Source of the DNA: Eunapius fragilis
Taxonomy: Eukaryota; Porifera; Demospongiae; Spongillida; Spongillidae
NCBI GenBank assembly: GCA_963681505.1
Contig: OY811972.1
Span: forward strand, 15,315,610 to 15,379,609
DNA length: 64,000 bases
Reading direction: 5' to 3'
Numbering within the stretch: the first letter of the stretch is position 1; the number at the start of each line of letters is the position of its first letter. Below the pieces are notes generated by a model. It searched no databases. It was not told where the DNA came from and worked only from the letters and a program-made list of their open reading frames with translations. This document shows, piece by piece, positions 11,728 to 22,998 of this stretch. Position numbers and translations under genes: made by a program.

Positions 11728-11865
11728 CTGTTCCGTTAAAACTTAATTACCTAATTAAAACATGCACAACACGCATAATTTCACGTCATCTCCGCAATAA
11801 CGATATAGTGCACGTGTGTAAGTTCCGCGGTCACCACCTTACTCGCCTGTCATGTTATAAAATAA

Positions 11866-11922
11866 GCTGGCTGGGGGCAGGGAGTAGTGAGTTACACTAT
11901 TCCTTGAAGGTCTACGCTGGTG
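11866..11922 (-). pseudogene. Orphan C-terminal tail copy of a receptor gene
   Basis: About 50 bp here, from 'agctggctgggggcaggg' to 'ccttgaaggtct', are nearly identical to 12816-12864. There they encode the last residues (VTHYSLPPASV) and stop of receptor B. The copy has no receptor body. It is best read as the remaining 3' end of a lost paralogue or a short local duplication. Confidence 0.6.
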
Positions 11923-12800
11923 AATTTGCGTGGGAGGGCTTCAGGGATCTTTCATTCTGTTTTTATTTTAAAAAATTAAAAAAACAGACCATGGCCCGAT
12001 TCAGGCATGTGCAGATTTGATCTGTTGGCAAAACCTGTCCTGGCAATTGGTATTGACCACGCCCCCTTTCAACCGCGAGCGAAAACGAGTACAATACAAG
12101 TTCTGGCTTGTTTCAAATTAAAACAGAATTTCTCAGTATGCCCTCCCGAAAAACATGACTTACCGCATCCAAAAGTAGGCACTCGTTCCATGCACCTTAT
12201 CATGCAACGGGGAAACATTTATAAGACACCATGCATCCCAAAAAAATTGATAAATTTTTCTTTCAAAATTTTTGATTATATAAAAGTATGCATATATGAA
12301 TACTCATGCAGGATCGTGAGCCAGTCTTGGCGTTTGGACAAAAGCCAAGTTCAGTTGTGTCTCCAAAAACTAAGTAGAAGGTGCATGTGGTAATTGAATC
12401 GGAAATGGTGATGCCTGCATGGGATTTCACCATGCAATCATTGAACACGTGGTTAATAATGCAAAGGAGCTAAACACCACTGATTGACAAGGTTTGAATG
12501 GAAGATGAAAACAAGCCAGACACACTAAAGTAACGGGAGCAGATGGTGAACGCCCTTAAGAAGACATATCGGAAATTTCAGAGAAACCAGCACATAAACG
12601 TTAGCATAATCTCATTGTGTGATATGTGATAGGTGAGAACAAAAATGGATGACTACCTTCTATATAACGAGAACAGTATAAAGGATCAATTTGAACATTC
12701 TGATGGTATTTAAATGGTTTTAAAAGGAAAGAACAAGTTTGGGGGTGTTACATTTAAATGTATAATGGGTCCATAGCTCATTACTCCACACTGATTGCAC
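11923..12800. other. Intergenic spacer between receptor paralogues
   Basis: No gene or structured repeat was recognised. Short A/T runs such as 'ttaaaaaattaaaaaaac' (11967-11984) are present. A small inverted motif around ATTCATGCAT-type sequence has no clear meaning. Confidence 0.4.
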
Positions 12801-12808
12801 AATACATC

Positions 12809-13762
12809 TCATACGCTGGCTGGGGGCAGGGAGTAGTGAGTTACACTATTCCTTGAAGGTCTGCCGGGGTGACGGATTGGTGAGGCCTCTGGCTCTAATG
12901 TATTCTCAAGAAGGATGTCAGAAGCCACATCTTTTCCCTTCCTTGAAGAACATCTTACGACCAATATGTGTATCAATACGACCACACCAGAAGACATGCT
13001 CCACAGAGGAGTTATACCAACAACCAGTGTTGAGTTACTTGGTGCACGGAAGGTGTGAATGTCAAGTATCAGCTGAAATATCATGTAGACAAGGTAAAGT
13101 ATTGGAAACGCAATCAAAGGGAGGAGTTGTTTAAGTGCCTTCCAGTACTGATCACCCTCCGTAATCCGCTTGTACACTAATGCTCTCCAACGTACCCTAT
13201 GCGCCAGTTTTATCACCACGGTAACCATGGCTGCGGATGCTATTAGCAGTAGAACCATTGCTGTGACATCCCATAGAACAACCCTTTCAATGACGTCAGT
13301 AGTGTTGTGTTTTAAAAAACACCACCTTGACGAAGAATACGTGTTGGTTGTCAGAGGTATACAAGCTATTACCGCTGGTACGAGCAGTGACGTCACTACG
13401 TACAAAGCTTCAAGCTTCTTGAGGTTTTTCTGGAACACACCAAAACAGAAGATATGGACAGCCACCCACATCGTGAAGAGTAACTTCACCCATCGTGTGT
13501 AGAAGCTGAACCATCCAATAGCAACACAATCCGGACCGTAGACATTACGTGTTGTAATGGAATACGTGAGCTTAATCATTGAAATCACAGACAACGCCAG
13601 CGCTGACAACACCTGGTAGAGGGCCAGTCGATAGACGACCTTTGTGTGGAGCTTCAGAGCGAACACCAAGATGGCAGCCAGCAGACAGACGATCACAGAG
13701 ACACTGTTAACAGTGATATTTAGTTCCTTACGAAATTCGTAGTCACGAGAGGATGAATTCAT
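12809..13762 (-). CDS. Orphan seven-transmembrane receptor B
   Basis: This single-exon frame encodes 317 residues and is the paralogue of receptor A. It has seven hydrophobic helices at about 17-40, 45-70, 82-108, 118-140, 158-182, 210-235 and 243-268. The helix-3 region reads DCVAIGWFSFYTRWVKLLFTMW and the second extracellular loop contains WCFLKH; the two Cys may pair. An N-terminal NIT sequon fits an extracellular N terminus. The cytoplasmic tail is Ser-rich (SSRKGKDVASD, RPSRNSVTHYSLPPASV), with possible phosphorylation sites absent from receptor A. The start at 13762 is the first ATG in frame and sits just before helix 1. Ligand and G protein are unknown. Confidence 0.78.
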   Translation of the reverse strand: MNSSSRDYEFRKELNITVNSVSVIVCLLAAILVFALKLHTKVVYRLALYQVLSALALSVISMIKLTYSITTRNVYGPDCVAIGWFSFYTRWVKLLFTMWVAVHIFCFGVFQKNLKKLEALYVVTSLLVPAVIACIPLTTNTYSSSRWCFLKHNTTDVIERVVLWDVTAMVLLLIASAAMVTVVIKLAHRVRWRALVYKRITEGDQYWKALKQLLPLIAFPILYLVYMIFQLILDIHTFRAPSNSTLVVGITPLWSMSSGVVVLIHILVVRCSSRKGKDVASDILLENTLEPEASPIRHPGRPSRNSVTHYSLPPASV

Positions 13763-14017
13763 TCCGCAATCGAACCAAATCGTTGTGCCGTTGAATATGC
13801 AACTTGTATTTTGAAAGACGTGATCTCCGCCACTTCGCTAGCGCTGCCGGTCTCCCATAAATAAATTCACCTCGAGCTCAAGACAGGCAACTTAGTGAGC
13901 TAGCGAATTGCATACAACACCCACACAATTTAACAGTTTATTTAACTAGCTAAGTACTGTTTACATGCATCTCCACTTGCCTATAGTTTCTGCACGAATA
14001 TACATACTGACATGAAT

Positions 14018-14277
14018 GCACTGGCGGACGGAGGGGGGGGGGTTGGGGGGGTTGCAACCCCCCCTTTCCTCCTATTACATAATACGCAAAATGCGGCATA
14101 AGTAAAAAAAACTCGTAATTTTTTCATGCATTTTAGCACACCGAATTAACGTTTTCAAAAGCTTCCGCGCTTCGCGCGGGAGGGGGCACATCCCCCTCCC
14201 GCACCCTCCCCCTTTTGGTGATCCCCCTCCACTACAACCCCCCCTTTCTTTAAATCCTGCGTCCGCCACTGGAATGC
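14018..14277. mobile_element. MITE-like element with TIR ACTGGCGGACG
   Basis: The left end (CACTGGCGGACGGAGG, ~14019) and right end (CCTGCGTCCGCCACTGG, ~14272) are inverted. Next to them are complementary G-rich and C-rich runs (GGGTTGGGGGGG and CAACCCCCCC). The interior of about 200 bp has no gene. The termini resemble hAT-type ends. Similar G-rich ends occur near 14762, 47667, 51984 and 52549, so it belongs to an abundant local class. Confidence 0.6.
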
Positions 14278-14759
14278 CTTAACTTCTTCCAGCATTGCAT
14301 AAGCAAAGATGATTGCACGACCACAAAATCAATAAATTTAAATAGCCACGCACTGGCGCATAGGCACTGAATGCGATAACCTCATCGGTTTAGAATCCAC
14401 CATATGATACAATAAGACCTGTCCTGCATGATAGTGGTCTGCATGATCAATTTATAGGAGCAAGTGTGATTTTTTCCACTGTAGCGCAAATGTTACATAA
14501 TGATTCTATGACCTCTACAAATTCTTCTTACGCACTCCGGAAATTAGTCTGTCCATCATAGAATTACAGAGGCCTGAATTAATTATGCGTTATGCGTACG
14601 TTTTAATTTCACACGCCAACCTTGATCCTCCATCCTGGAAAATATTATAATATGCGCACTAGTTTCGCTCCCTCGAGTTCTCCACTCTACACATATATAT
14701 CGCGGATAATTTTTTTTTTTCAATTTACGCTAGTTAGTTTAGATTACAATATCTCTTTG

Positions 14760-14815
14760 AGCAGGGGCGGATCTGGAGCAAAGGGGGGGGGGGGGGGGGG
14801 GGGGGGGCCGGAAGT
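14760..14815. repeat. hAT-like terminus fused to poly(G)
   Basis: The sequence GCAGGGGCGGATCTGGAG is followed by a run of about 24 G. It looks like one end of an element in the same class as 14018-14277. No matching opposite end was found nearby. Confidence 0.45.
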
Positions 14816-14829
14816 GATAGTCAAGGGAC

Positions 14830-15600
14830 ACGCCTCCTCCCATCTAGGAGGTATGTGGGAGCGTTCTACAGAGATGTGGATTAATAATAAGACCACACCC
14901 GACGATATGCTCCATAGAGGGATGAACACTACTACACTGAACAGTGTCCAATGTCGGGTTGTTTGGTACAAAGGTGTAAATGTCGAATACCAGCTGCGAA
15001 GACAAAGAACAGTATTGGAAACGCAACCAGCGGGAGGAGTTGTTTAAGTGCCTTCCAAAACTGGTCGCATTCCGTAATCTGCTGGTACATCCTATATTGC
15101 TCTCCAACGTACAGTTTTATCGCCATGGCAACCATGGCTGAGGAACCTGCTAGCAGTATAACCATATAGCTAGGGCATCCCATATATTATAGATTCTGAA
15201 TAACCTTTTCACTGACAGCAGTGGTGTTTTGTTTTAAATAATACCATCATACATGTCACACTTCACGTGGCCGCTTCATCGGGTTCGTGTGGAGAGCGCC
15301 AAAGAGATCAAGGGCCACACGCATCGTGAACAGTACATTCATATATGCATCCCATCTGGCGTAGAAGCTGAACCATCCAATTGCAGCATCGTTAGACACC
15401 ACGTGGATTAGTAATATTAATAATCCAATACGTCACTTAACAGCAACATAACAGACAGCAGCAGCACCTGTTAGAGAGCCAGTCGGTAAACAAATTTTTT
15501 TGTGCACCCTTAAAATGAGCACCAATATGGCCGCCGGTAGGCACACGAGTACAGCCAGACTGTTGACAGCGATGGATGAATTTGAAGTCCTCGGATGCAT
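14830..15600 (-). pseudogene. Decayed third copy of the orphan 7TM receptor
   Basis: Reading the minus strand from an ATG at 15600, helix 1 is recognisable (AVNSLAVLVCLPAAILVLIL), then the frame breaks. The helix 5 to helix 6 part survives as MVAMAIKLYVGEQ and FWKALKQLLPLVAFPILFF, matching receptors A and B. A helix 7 remnant (PLWSISSGVVLLLIH) lies in another frame near 14860-14900. The helix 3-4 region (15260-15420) is short and scrambled. Multiple frameshifts and stops exclude a working receptor. The order A, B, pseudogene on one strand indicates tandem duplication. Confidence 0.8.
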
Positions 15601-16440
15601 TAATTCGGCGACCCTTATATATACCGTTGCATGTACCGACTCCTTAGACTTATAGGTCTTGCATTGCGGTGAATTTAGCGAAGTGACGGTGATCGCAAGC
15701 TAAATGAAATCGACCAGCTAGCTAAACAGATTATTATGGGGCCGTTGCATGCATCACCAACGGAATTTAACAGTTTATTTTAAAACTGTGACTCGATTTC
15801 ACACCTCCTCCCTAGTCCTTACAAGTAACAGCTCCATGTACTACTGCGCGTTCAAACTATGTAATGTATTACTGATTACTACAGAATAAAATAGACCAAT
15901 TATGACAGAGTTTGACAGTGAAAAAAAAAAACGCGTTGAATCAATTTTATAGATGATTGAGCACACTTGCGTGCGTGAGAAAACCATCATGAAAGTTGCA
16001 AGTATTATTAACAATTGCTCCGCTTTAGGGCTGTTGAAAAATTCAACGATTTTTTAGGCAGTTTCTAAGAGCACGAAAATTAATGCCGGTGGGAGCATTT
16101 TGATTTTCTATTTATAAACACCATAACACCTGAATCGTGGCGTCAAGTGGGTATTTGTCAATGGACGTTGAGTAGAGATGCGCAAGGGGACTCGTGTCAT
16201 TGTTTCGGTTACTAACTTGCTATACCGCTCGCGATCGTCGTGCGAAACTTGCTTCGCTTTTTAAGACTCAAACGAAGAACAATTGAAATAGTACGAAAGA
16301 ATTAAGAAAGCCGTCACATACGCGGGTGAAACTGGCATTTTTTTACGGATGGCATGATATGACGTTTCAGCCACCGCATAATTACATAATGATTACGATG
16401 ATTACGTAACTCACACCTGAACAGCGCGTGCGCACGTGTA
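15601..16440. other. Intergenic, no gene recognised
   Basis: This is the divergent spacer between the receptor pseudogene (minus) and the TspO-like gene (plus). It is AT-rich with a run of A at 15920. No RNA gene or repeat was recognised. Confidence 0.45.
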
Positions 16441-16450
16441 CACAAGAACA

Positions 16451-16460
16451 TATAAAAATA
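16451..16460 (+). promoter_or_regulatory. TATA box of the TspO-like gene
   Basis: TATAAAAATA lies 34-43 bp upstream of the ATG at 16494. This implies a very short 5' UTR of about 10-15 nt if the usual 25-30 bp spacing holds. Confidence 0.55.
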
Positions 16461-16493
16461 CCGATACACTTTCAGCAATATTAACCGTCAGAG

Positions 16494-17321
16494 ATGACAT
16501 CTCATCGGTGGGAAGTCGTGTCATTGTTTACGACGACTTGTGTTACGTTGATAACGGTGGCTTTTAATGGAATCCGGACGGACTTCAACGATGTCGAATC
16601 GGTATCGAACGAATTCAACACCCAAATCACTCCCGCCCGCTACGCTTTCGCAATCTGGGGAGTCATCTACACGTGGCAAATCCTATGGTTAGGATACGCG
16701 TGGTCTTTCGTGTTCCGGCCTAAAGCAGCGAGAACCATACCCGCGGGAGCGTACTGGACCTACGCCCTCGCTAACTGCTGTAACCCCCTCTGGATACACC
16801 TGTGGGTGAGCAAGATGTTCGAGGCAGCCTTGGTGGTGTTCGTCCTCCTCAACGCATTCCTGTACGCGACAGTCGGCTTGCTGTGGGTCCACTTCAGCGA
16901 TGCGCAGCGACGGGGATCGGGAGGGCGTGATTACTGGCTCACGTGGGCGCTGCCTGTCAACGGGCTTCTGTGCTACACGACCTGGACGACCCTAGCAACG
17001 TTTATCAACCTGGCCACCGTTTTGCAGTACTCGGTGGGATTCGATGGCACCGACAGCGCCACGGTGTCCCTCGTGTTTCTATCGGTCACGTTACTCGTCT
17101 ACATCATGCTGGAGAACACGGCCCTACGTCGCTTCGCCCTCTACGCTTTCTCTGTGTATCCGGTTATCGTTTGGGCACTAACTGGAATATTGGTGGCCCA
17201 CTGGAGCGCAGGCGCCAGAAATGCTATTTACGTCTTGGTACTGCTTTTGGCAGTCAGCGTGTACGCTGTTATCAAGACCGTATTGCAGAGAATTGTGCAG
17301 GCAAAGCCTCACGACTCGTGA
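16494..17321 (+). CDS. TspO/MBR-related multi-pass membrane protein
   Basis: This single-exon frame encodes 275 residues with about seven hydrophobic segments, at roughly 10-25, 47-73, 88-105, 110-135, 152-172, 190-212 and 222-262. The segment ITPARYAFAIWGVIYTWQIL resembles the conserved first part of the extended tryptophan-rich sensory protein (TspO/MBR-related) family found in bacteria and many invertebrates. Trp and Tyr are frequent throughout. Classical TspO has five helices and about 160 residues, so this belongs to the longer, uncharacterised branch. Binding of tetrapyrroles or steroids cannot be inferred. The coding part is more GC-rich than its surroundings. The gene converges on the separase 3' end, with only about 280 bp between stop codons. 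Confidence 0.6.
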   Translation: MTSHRWEVVSLFTTTCVTLITVAFNGIRTDFNDVESVSNEFNTQITPARYAFAIWGVIYTWQILWLGYAWSFVFRPKAARTIPAGAYWTYALANCCNPLWIHLWVSKMFEAALVVFVLLNAFLYATVGLLWVHFSDAQRRGSGGRDYWLTWALPVNGLLCYTTWTTLATFINLATVLQYSVGFDGTDSATVSLVFLSVTLLVYIMLENTALRRFALYAFSVYPVIVWALTGILVAHWSAGARNAIYVLVLLLAVSVYAVIKTVLQRIVQAKPHDS

Positions 17322-17455
17322 CTGAAGGAAACGCATGGACGTATATGCTGCTTCTATTAGTACCTTAGTTACATAGGCTCTATAGACTTTTATTTTATTT
17401 TATTTTTAAATAGGTTTTTAAAATCCTCATATACATGTGTCTTAGACGTACATGT

Positions 17456-17465
17456 AATAAATAAA
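17456..17465 (+). terminator. Polyadenylation signal(s) of the TspO-like gene
   Basis: Two overlapping AATAAA hexamers (17456-17461 and 17460-17465) lie about 135 bp after the stop codon at 17321. Confidence 0.6.
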
Positions 17466-17601
17466 CATCTGTCATTGACATGTACTGTATACAGCTCTAG
17501 TAGACAGATCCATTGACGGGAAGTAATACATTCTTACAACAAACAGATGTACAAACAGGTAAATAGTACATACACACAGAAGTACGCAATAAAGGCAGCC
17601 T

Positions 17602-20600
17602 TCATGCAGCAGCTTTGGGGGACACTCCTGATGTGCACACAGGGATGCCATACACAACAGGGGATGCCCCTATCAGATACTTCAACTTGCAGACGCTCCT
17701 TGCAGAAGATGCGTGCTTCAACAAGGGTTCCTCCGAACCAGAGAGCCAGTTGTCAAGCAGGCACTCGCAGTAGCGATCGATATCTTCATCAGTCACATCC
17801 CACAAGTTGGCGACAATAGCAGGGCTGTAAGTGGAGACACATATACAGCAATCTAAAGCTGCTTTTACAATATGACAATACATGGGGGGGGGGGGGCCGG
17901 AACAACAGAAAATACCCCCCCCCCCCCCCTCCTCCCCCAACCAACTGACACTGGTTGTGTGCTTTTAGTCTCATAATTGAATTGTTTAAGTCAGCACAGG
18001 TGAACAATATTAACACAATGCAGGGAAACTATTATAACCAAGTCAGTACCCGCAGGTGGACCTGCATTGACAATTCAATTATCACTAAGACCAAAAGAAT
18101 GCAATGAATGCCTGTTGGAACAAGGTGTTAATTCCGAGCCCTCTAGCGATAACCTTGCTACAGCATACAGGGTGTCCCACGAAAGAACACAACGCTTTTG
18201 AATGAAAATAATTTCTTATTAGGATTGTCAATTTTATGAATGTACAATAACCACGTTTAGACAAATACATTTATCATTAACAGTTCAAAAGAAAAAAATC
18301 AAATAGCTAGCAATTAACAATGATTAAGAAATAACATAATTCATAAACTGCAGAATAACCTTGATGAAAGCTTGAATTGCTGTTTTAATATTCAAAACAA
18401 CAAATCAAACTTTAAAATGCTACATGACCACTAACAATTTTAAGTAACTTTGATCTTTAAAACATAATCTAATACCAAGCCAGTACTTTTTACTTCATTT
18501 AATAAGTGGTGGTTATTAAAATTAAAATTGATTATCCCATAACAGCTTCATCTTCAAGGCGTTAAATACTTAGTAACATGACATCAGTGCTGGTCCACCA
18601 CATATTTAGATCTTGCGTAGTTTATCTCTAACTGTAATCTTGAATAACTTTGATAATAGAGGGCTTTGAATATTTCAATTTATGCAGGTTTGATACAATT
18701 ACTTAACCACGTACAATAATTGTTAGTAAGTGGCTAACTAAAGCAACTTATTCAAGCAGTTAACAGCGATATTAAAAGCGTTGCGTACTTTCGTTGGCAC
18801 CCTATATGATGCCCCCAACACAAATTATTAGTGATCTCATAGGCTAGACGTTGGAATAGAACACAAGTCTATTCCAACGTCACATATGGCCACTGGCACT
18901 GGTGCAACAGTTCAGCTAACGTCACGGTTCATGCATGCTAACATAATGTTACGGACAAAAGGTCCACCTACCAGCCAGAGATGAGGTATTGCAACACAAC
19001 TCCACTGGGGTCAGCACTTCCATGAACCTGTGCACGTGTATACGCAATCACAGCCGTTAGTCCCACCCACTCACCCCTCTCTCCATTAGCCCACCCACTC
19101 ATCCCTCTCTCTGTTAGCCCCACCCACTCATCCCTCTCTCTGTTAGCCCCACCCACTCACCCCTCTCTCCATTAGTCCCCACCCACTCATCCCTCTCTCC
19201 ATTAGTCCCCACCCACTCATCCCTCTCTCCATTAGTCCCCACCCACTCACCCCTCTCTCCATTAGTCCCCACCCACTCACCCCTCTCTCCATTAGTCCCC
19301 ACCCACTCACCCCTCTCTCCATTAGTCCCCACCCACTCATCCCTCTCTCCATTAGTCCCCACCCACTCACCCCTCTCTCCATTAGCCCCACCCACTCACC
19401 CCTCTCTCCATTAGTCCCCCCCCCCCCCCTCCCCACTCACGGCCAGTCTCCCTGAGCTGCATCCCATCAGCACAGAGGCAGCCTTGCAGTGGACCAGGTG
19501 GAGCTGCTCTGTACTGAGGTACTTACCGCCACTACCGTGCCCACAGTAACTGAAGGGAGGGGAAGAGGGGGGGAAGAAGAGGGTGGGGTCAGTATGTAAA
19601 CGAGCCACGCCCACAAGGAAGTCACACCCTATGGCAGCCTTACATGTACAGCTGGTGTTGCTCCAGGGCTTCCTTCAACAGCTGATCGCTGGGCTCCTTT
19701 CCCACAACCCCCTCCCACCCGGGCTCCTTGGTGAACCACTCGAAGCACTTTTCGGTCTTCGGAAGGTTCTTCTCGGGATTGAGGACGTAGAAGGTGCTCA
19801 GAGGGTTAACCAGACCACACCAATCATGTCCCAGCTGTGTCCAAAAAATACCACATAAATAAATGTAACCTAATGATCTGCCAGATATCTCCTTCAGTCC
19901 ACCCCTATGTATACACACATACACTCACCATGTTCCCCCTCTACCCACTCACCATGTTTCCCTCCACCCACTGGTCACCATGTTCCCCTCCACCCACTCA
20001 CCATGTTCCCCTCCACCCCACTCACCATGTCCCCCTCCACCCACTCACCATGTTCCCCTCCACCCACTCACCACGTTCCCCTCCACCCACTCACCATGTT
20101 TCCCCTCCACCCACTCACCATGTTTCCCTCCACCCACTCACCATGTTTCCCCTCCACCCACTCACCATGTTACCCCTCCACCCACTCACCATGTTCCTAT
20201 GTGCCACCACAAAGGCCAGGGAGGGCATTCTGCACACGGCACGTTCCCTCAGAACAGGGATGCTCTCCCATGGCAGGCACTGGAGGGTGTGGCCTGCCAC
20301 CAGGACCATCGGGTGGTGGGAGGGTGTGGCCTCTGATGGGAGGAGCTCTTCTATTGTAGAGTATGCCTGACGGCAAGGGAGGAGTAGGGAGAGACGTGCA
20401 TCTATGTATGTGTGGGCATGTACAGCAGTGGTGCATGCATATACATGCACACCTCCATCGTTTGCACACCTCCACCATTTGCACACCTCCACCATTTGCC
20501 CACCTCCACCATTTGCACACACCTCCACCATTTGCACACCTCCACCATTTGCACACCTCCACCATTTGCCCACCTCCACCATTTGCACACCTCCACCATT

Positions 20601-22932
20601 TGCACACCTCCACCATTTGCATACCTCCACCATTTGCCCACCTCCACCATTTGCACACCTCCACCATTTGCACACCTCCACCATTTGCACACCTTCACCA
20701 TTTGCACACCTCCACCATTTGCACACCTCCACCATTTGCACACCTCCACCATTTGCACACCTCCACCATTTGCACACCTCCACCATTTGCACACCTCCAC
20801 CATTTGCACACCCCTCCTCCATTTGCACACCTCCACCATTTGCACACCTCCACCATTTGCCCACCTCCACCATTTGCACACACCTCCACCATTTGCACAC
20901 CTCCACCATTTGCACACCTCCACCATTTGCACACCTCCACCATTTGCACACCTCCACCATTTGCACACCTCCACCATTTGCACACCTCCACCATTTGCAC
21001 ACCTCCACCATTTGCACACCTCCACCATTTGCACACCCTCCTCCATTTGCACACCTCCACCATTTGCACACCTCCACCATTTGCCCACCTCCACCATTTG
21101 CACACACCTCCACCATTTGCACACCTCCACCATTTGCACACCTCCACCATTTGCACACCTCCACCACTTGTACACCTCCACCATTTGCACACCTCCACCA
21201 TTTGCACACCCCACCATTTGCACACCTCCACCATTTGCACACCCCACCATTTGCACACCTCCACCATTTGCACACCTCCACCATTTGCACACCCCACCAT
21301 TTGCACACCTCCACCATTTGCACACCTCCACCATTTGCACACCTCCACCATTTGCACACCTCCACCATTTGCACACCCCACCATTTGCACACCTCCACCA
21401 TTTGCACACCTCCACCATTTGCACACCCCACCATTTGCACACCTCCACCATTTGCACACCCCACCATTTGCACACCTCCACCATTTGCACACCCCACCAT
21501 TTGCACACCTCCACCATTTGCACACCTCCACCATTTGCATACCTCCACCATTTGTACACCCCACCATTTGCACACCTCCACCATTTGCACACCTCCACCA
21601 TTTGCACACCCCACCATTTGCACACCTCCACCATTTGCACACCCCACCATTTGCACACCTCCACCATTTGCACACCCCACCATTTGCACACCTCCACCAT
21701 TTGCACACCTCCACCATTTGCACACCTCCACCATTTGTACCTGCTTCCTCTGTGCGGCTGTCAGTGGGTCGTCAGCCACCTCCCCTAGCACAGCCACCTC
21801 CCCTAGCAGCGAGCACACCTCCTCCTGGGACAGGCAGCCCCAGGTCTCTACCAGAAGCTCCACCCACTTCCTGTCCACACCCTGCTTGAGTTGCTCGCAC
21901 ACCCGTTCCACCACGTGTGTCCTCTCATCAGAGGACTTCCCCACCAGCAGACACTTCCAGTGACCCAGCCAGACATCCTCCAGGTCACCACAGAGTGTCT
22001 GAGTGAAAGTATAGAACAAAAACAAGTACATACTTTTTAGAACACACAAATACTACGTACACATACATACACAAACACACACTCACACACAATCACACGC
22101 ATACACACACATACTGACCCTCACACACACACACTGACCCTCACACACACACACACTGACCCTCACACACACACATACACACACACACTGACCCTCACAC
22201 ACACACACACTGACCCTCACACACACACATACTGACCCTCACACTCACACTGACCCTCACACACACACAAATACACACACACACACACACTGACCCTCAC
22301 ACACAGACACACTGACCCTCACACACACACATACACACACACACTCTCCCTCACACATACACTGACCCTCACACACACACACACACCCTCACACACACAC
22401 AGACCCTCACACATACACTGACCCTCACACACACACACACACCCTCACACACACACACAGACCCTCACACACACACACACTGACCCTCACACACACACTG
22501 ACCCTCACACACACACACTGACCCTCACACACACACACACACACACACTGACCCTCACACACACACACACTGACCCTCACACACACACATACTGACCCTC
22601 ACACTCACACTGACCCTCACACTCACACTGACCCTCACACACACACAAATACACACACACACACACACTGACCCTCACACACAGACACACTGACCCTCAC
22701 ACACACACATACACACACACACTGACCCTCACACATACACTGACCCTCACACACACACACACACCCTCACACACACACACACAGACCCTCACACACACAC
22801 ACACACTGACCCTCACACACACACTGACCCTCACACACACACACACTGACCCTCACACACACACACTGACCCTCACACACACACACATACACACACACAC
22901 TGACCCTCACACACACACACACACACACTGAC

Positions 22933-22998
<66 letters not shown>

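Noticed and set aside
16943-17368. Second plus-strand frame overlapping the TspO-like gene
   Set aside because: Shadow frame over a GC-rich coding sequence; no hydrophobic pattern or family similarity.
19114-19436. Repeat peptide [11 protein letters not shown], looking like a structural repeat protein
   Set aside because: Product of a 30-bp intronic minisatellite within the separase gene.
20115-22049. Very long open frames on both strands (up to 644 codons) rich in [12 protein letters not shown] or [14 protein letters not shown]
   Set aside because: They are translations of a stop-free 17-bp minisatellite in a separase intron. All frames are open because 17 is not a multiple of three.
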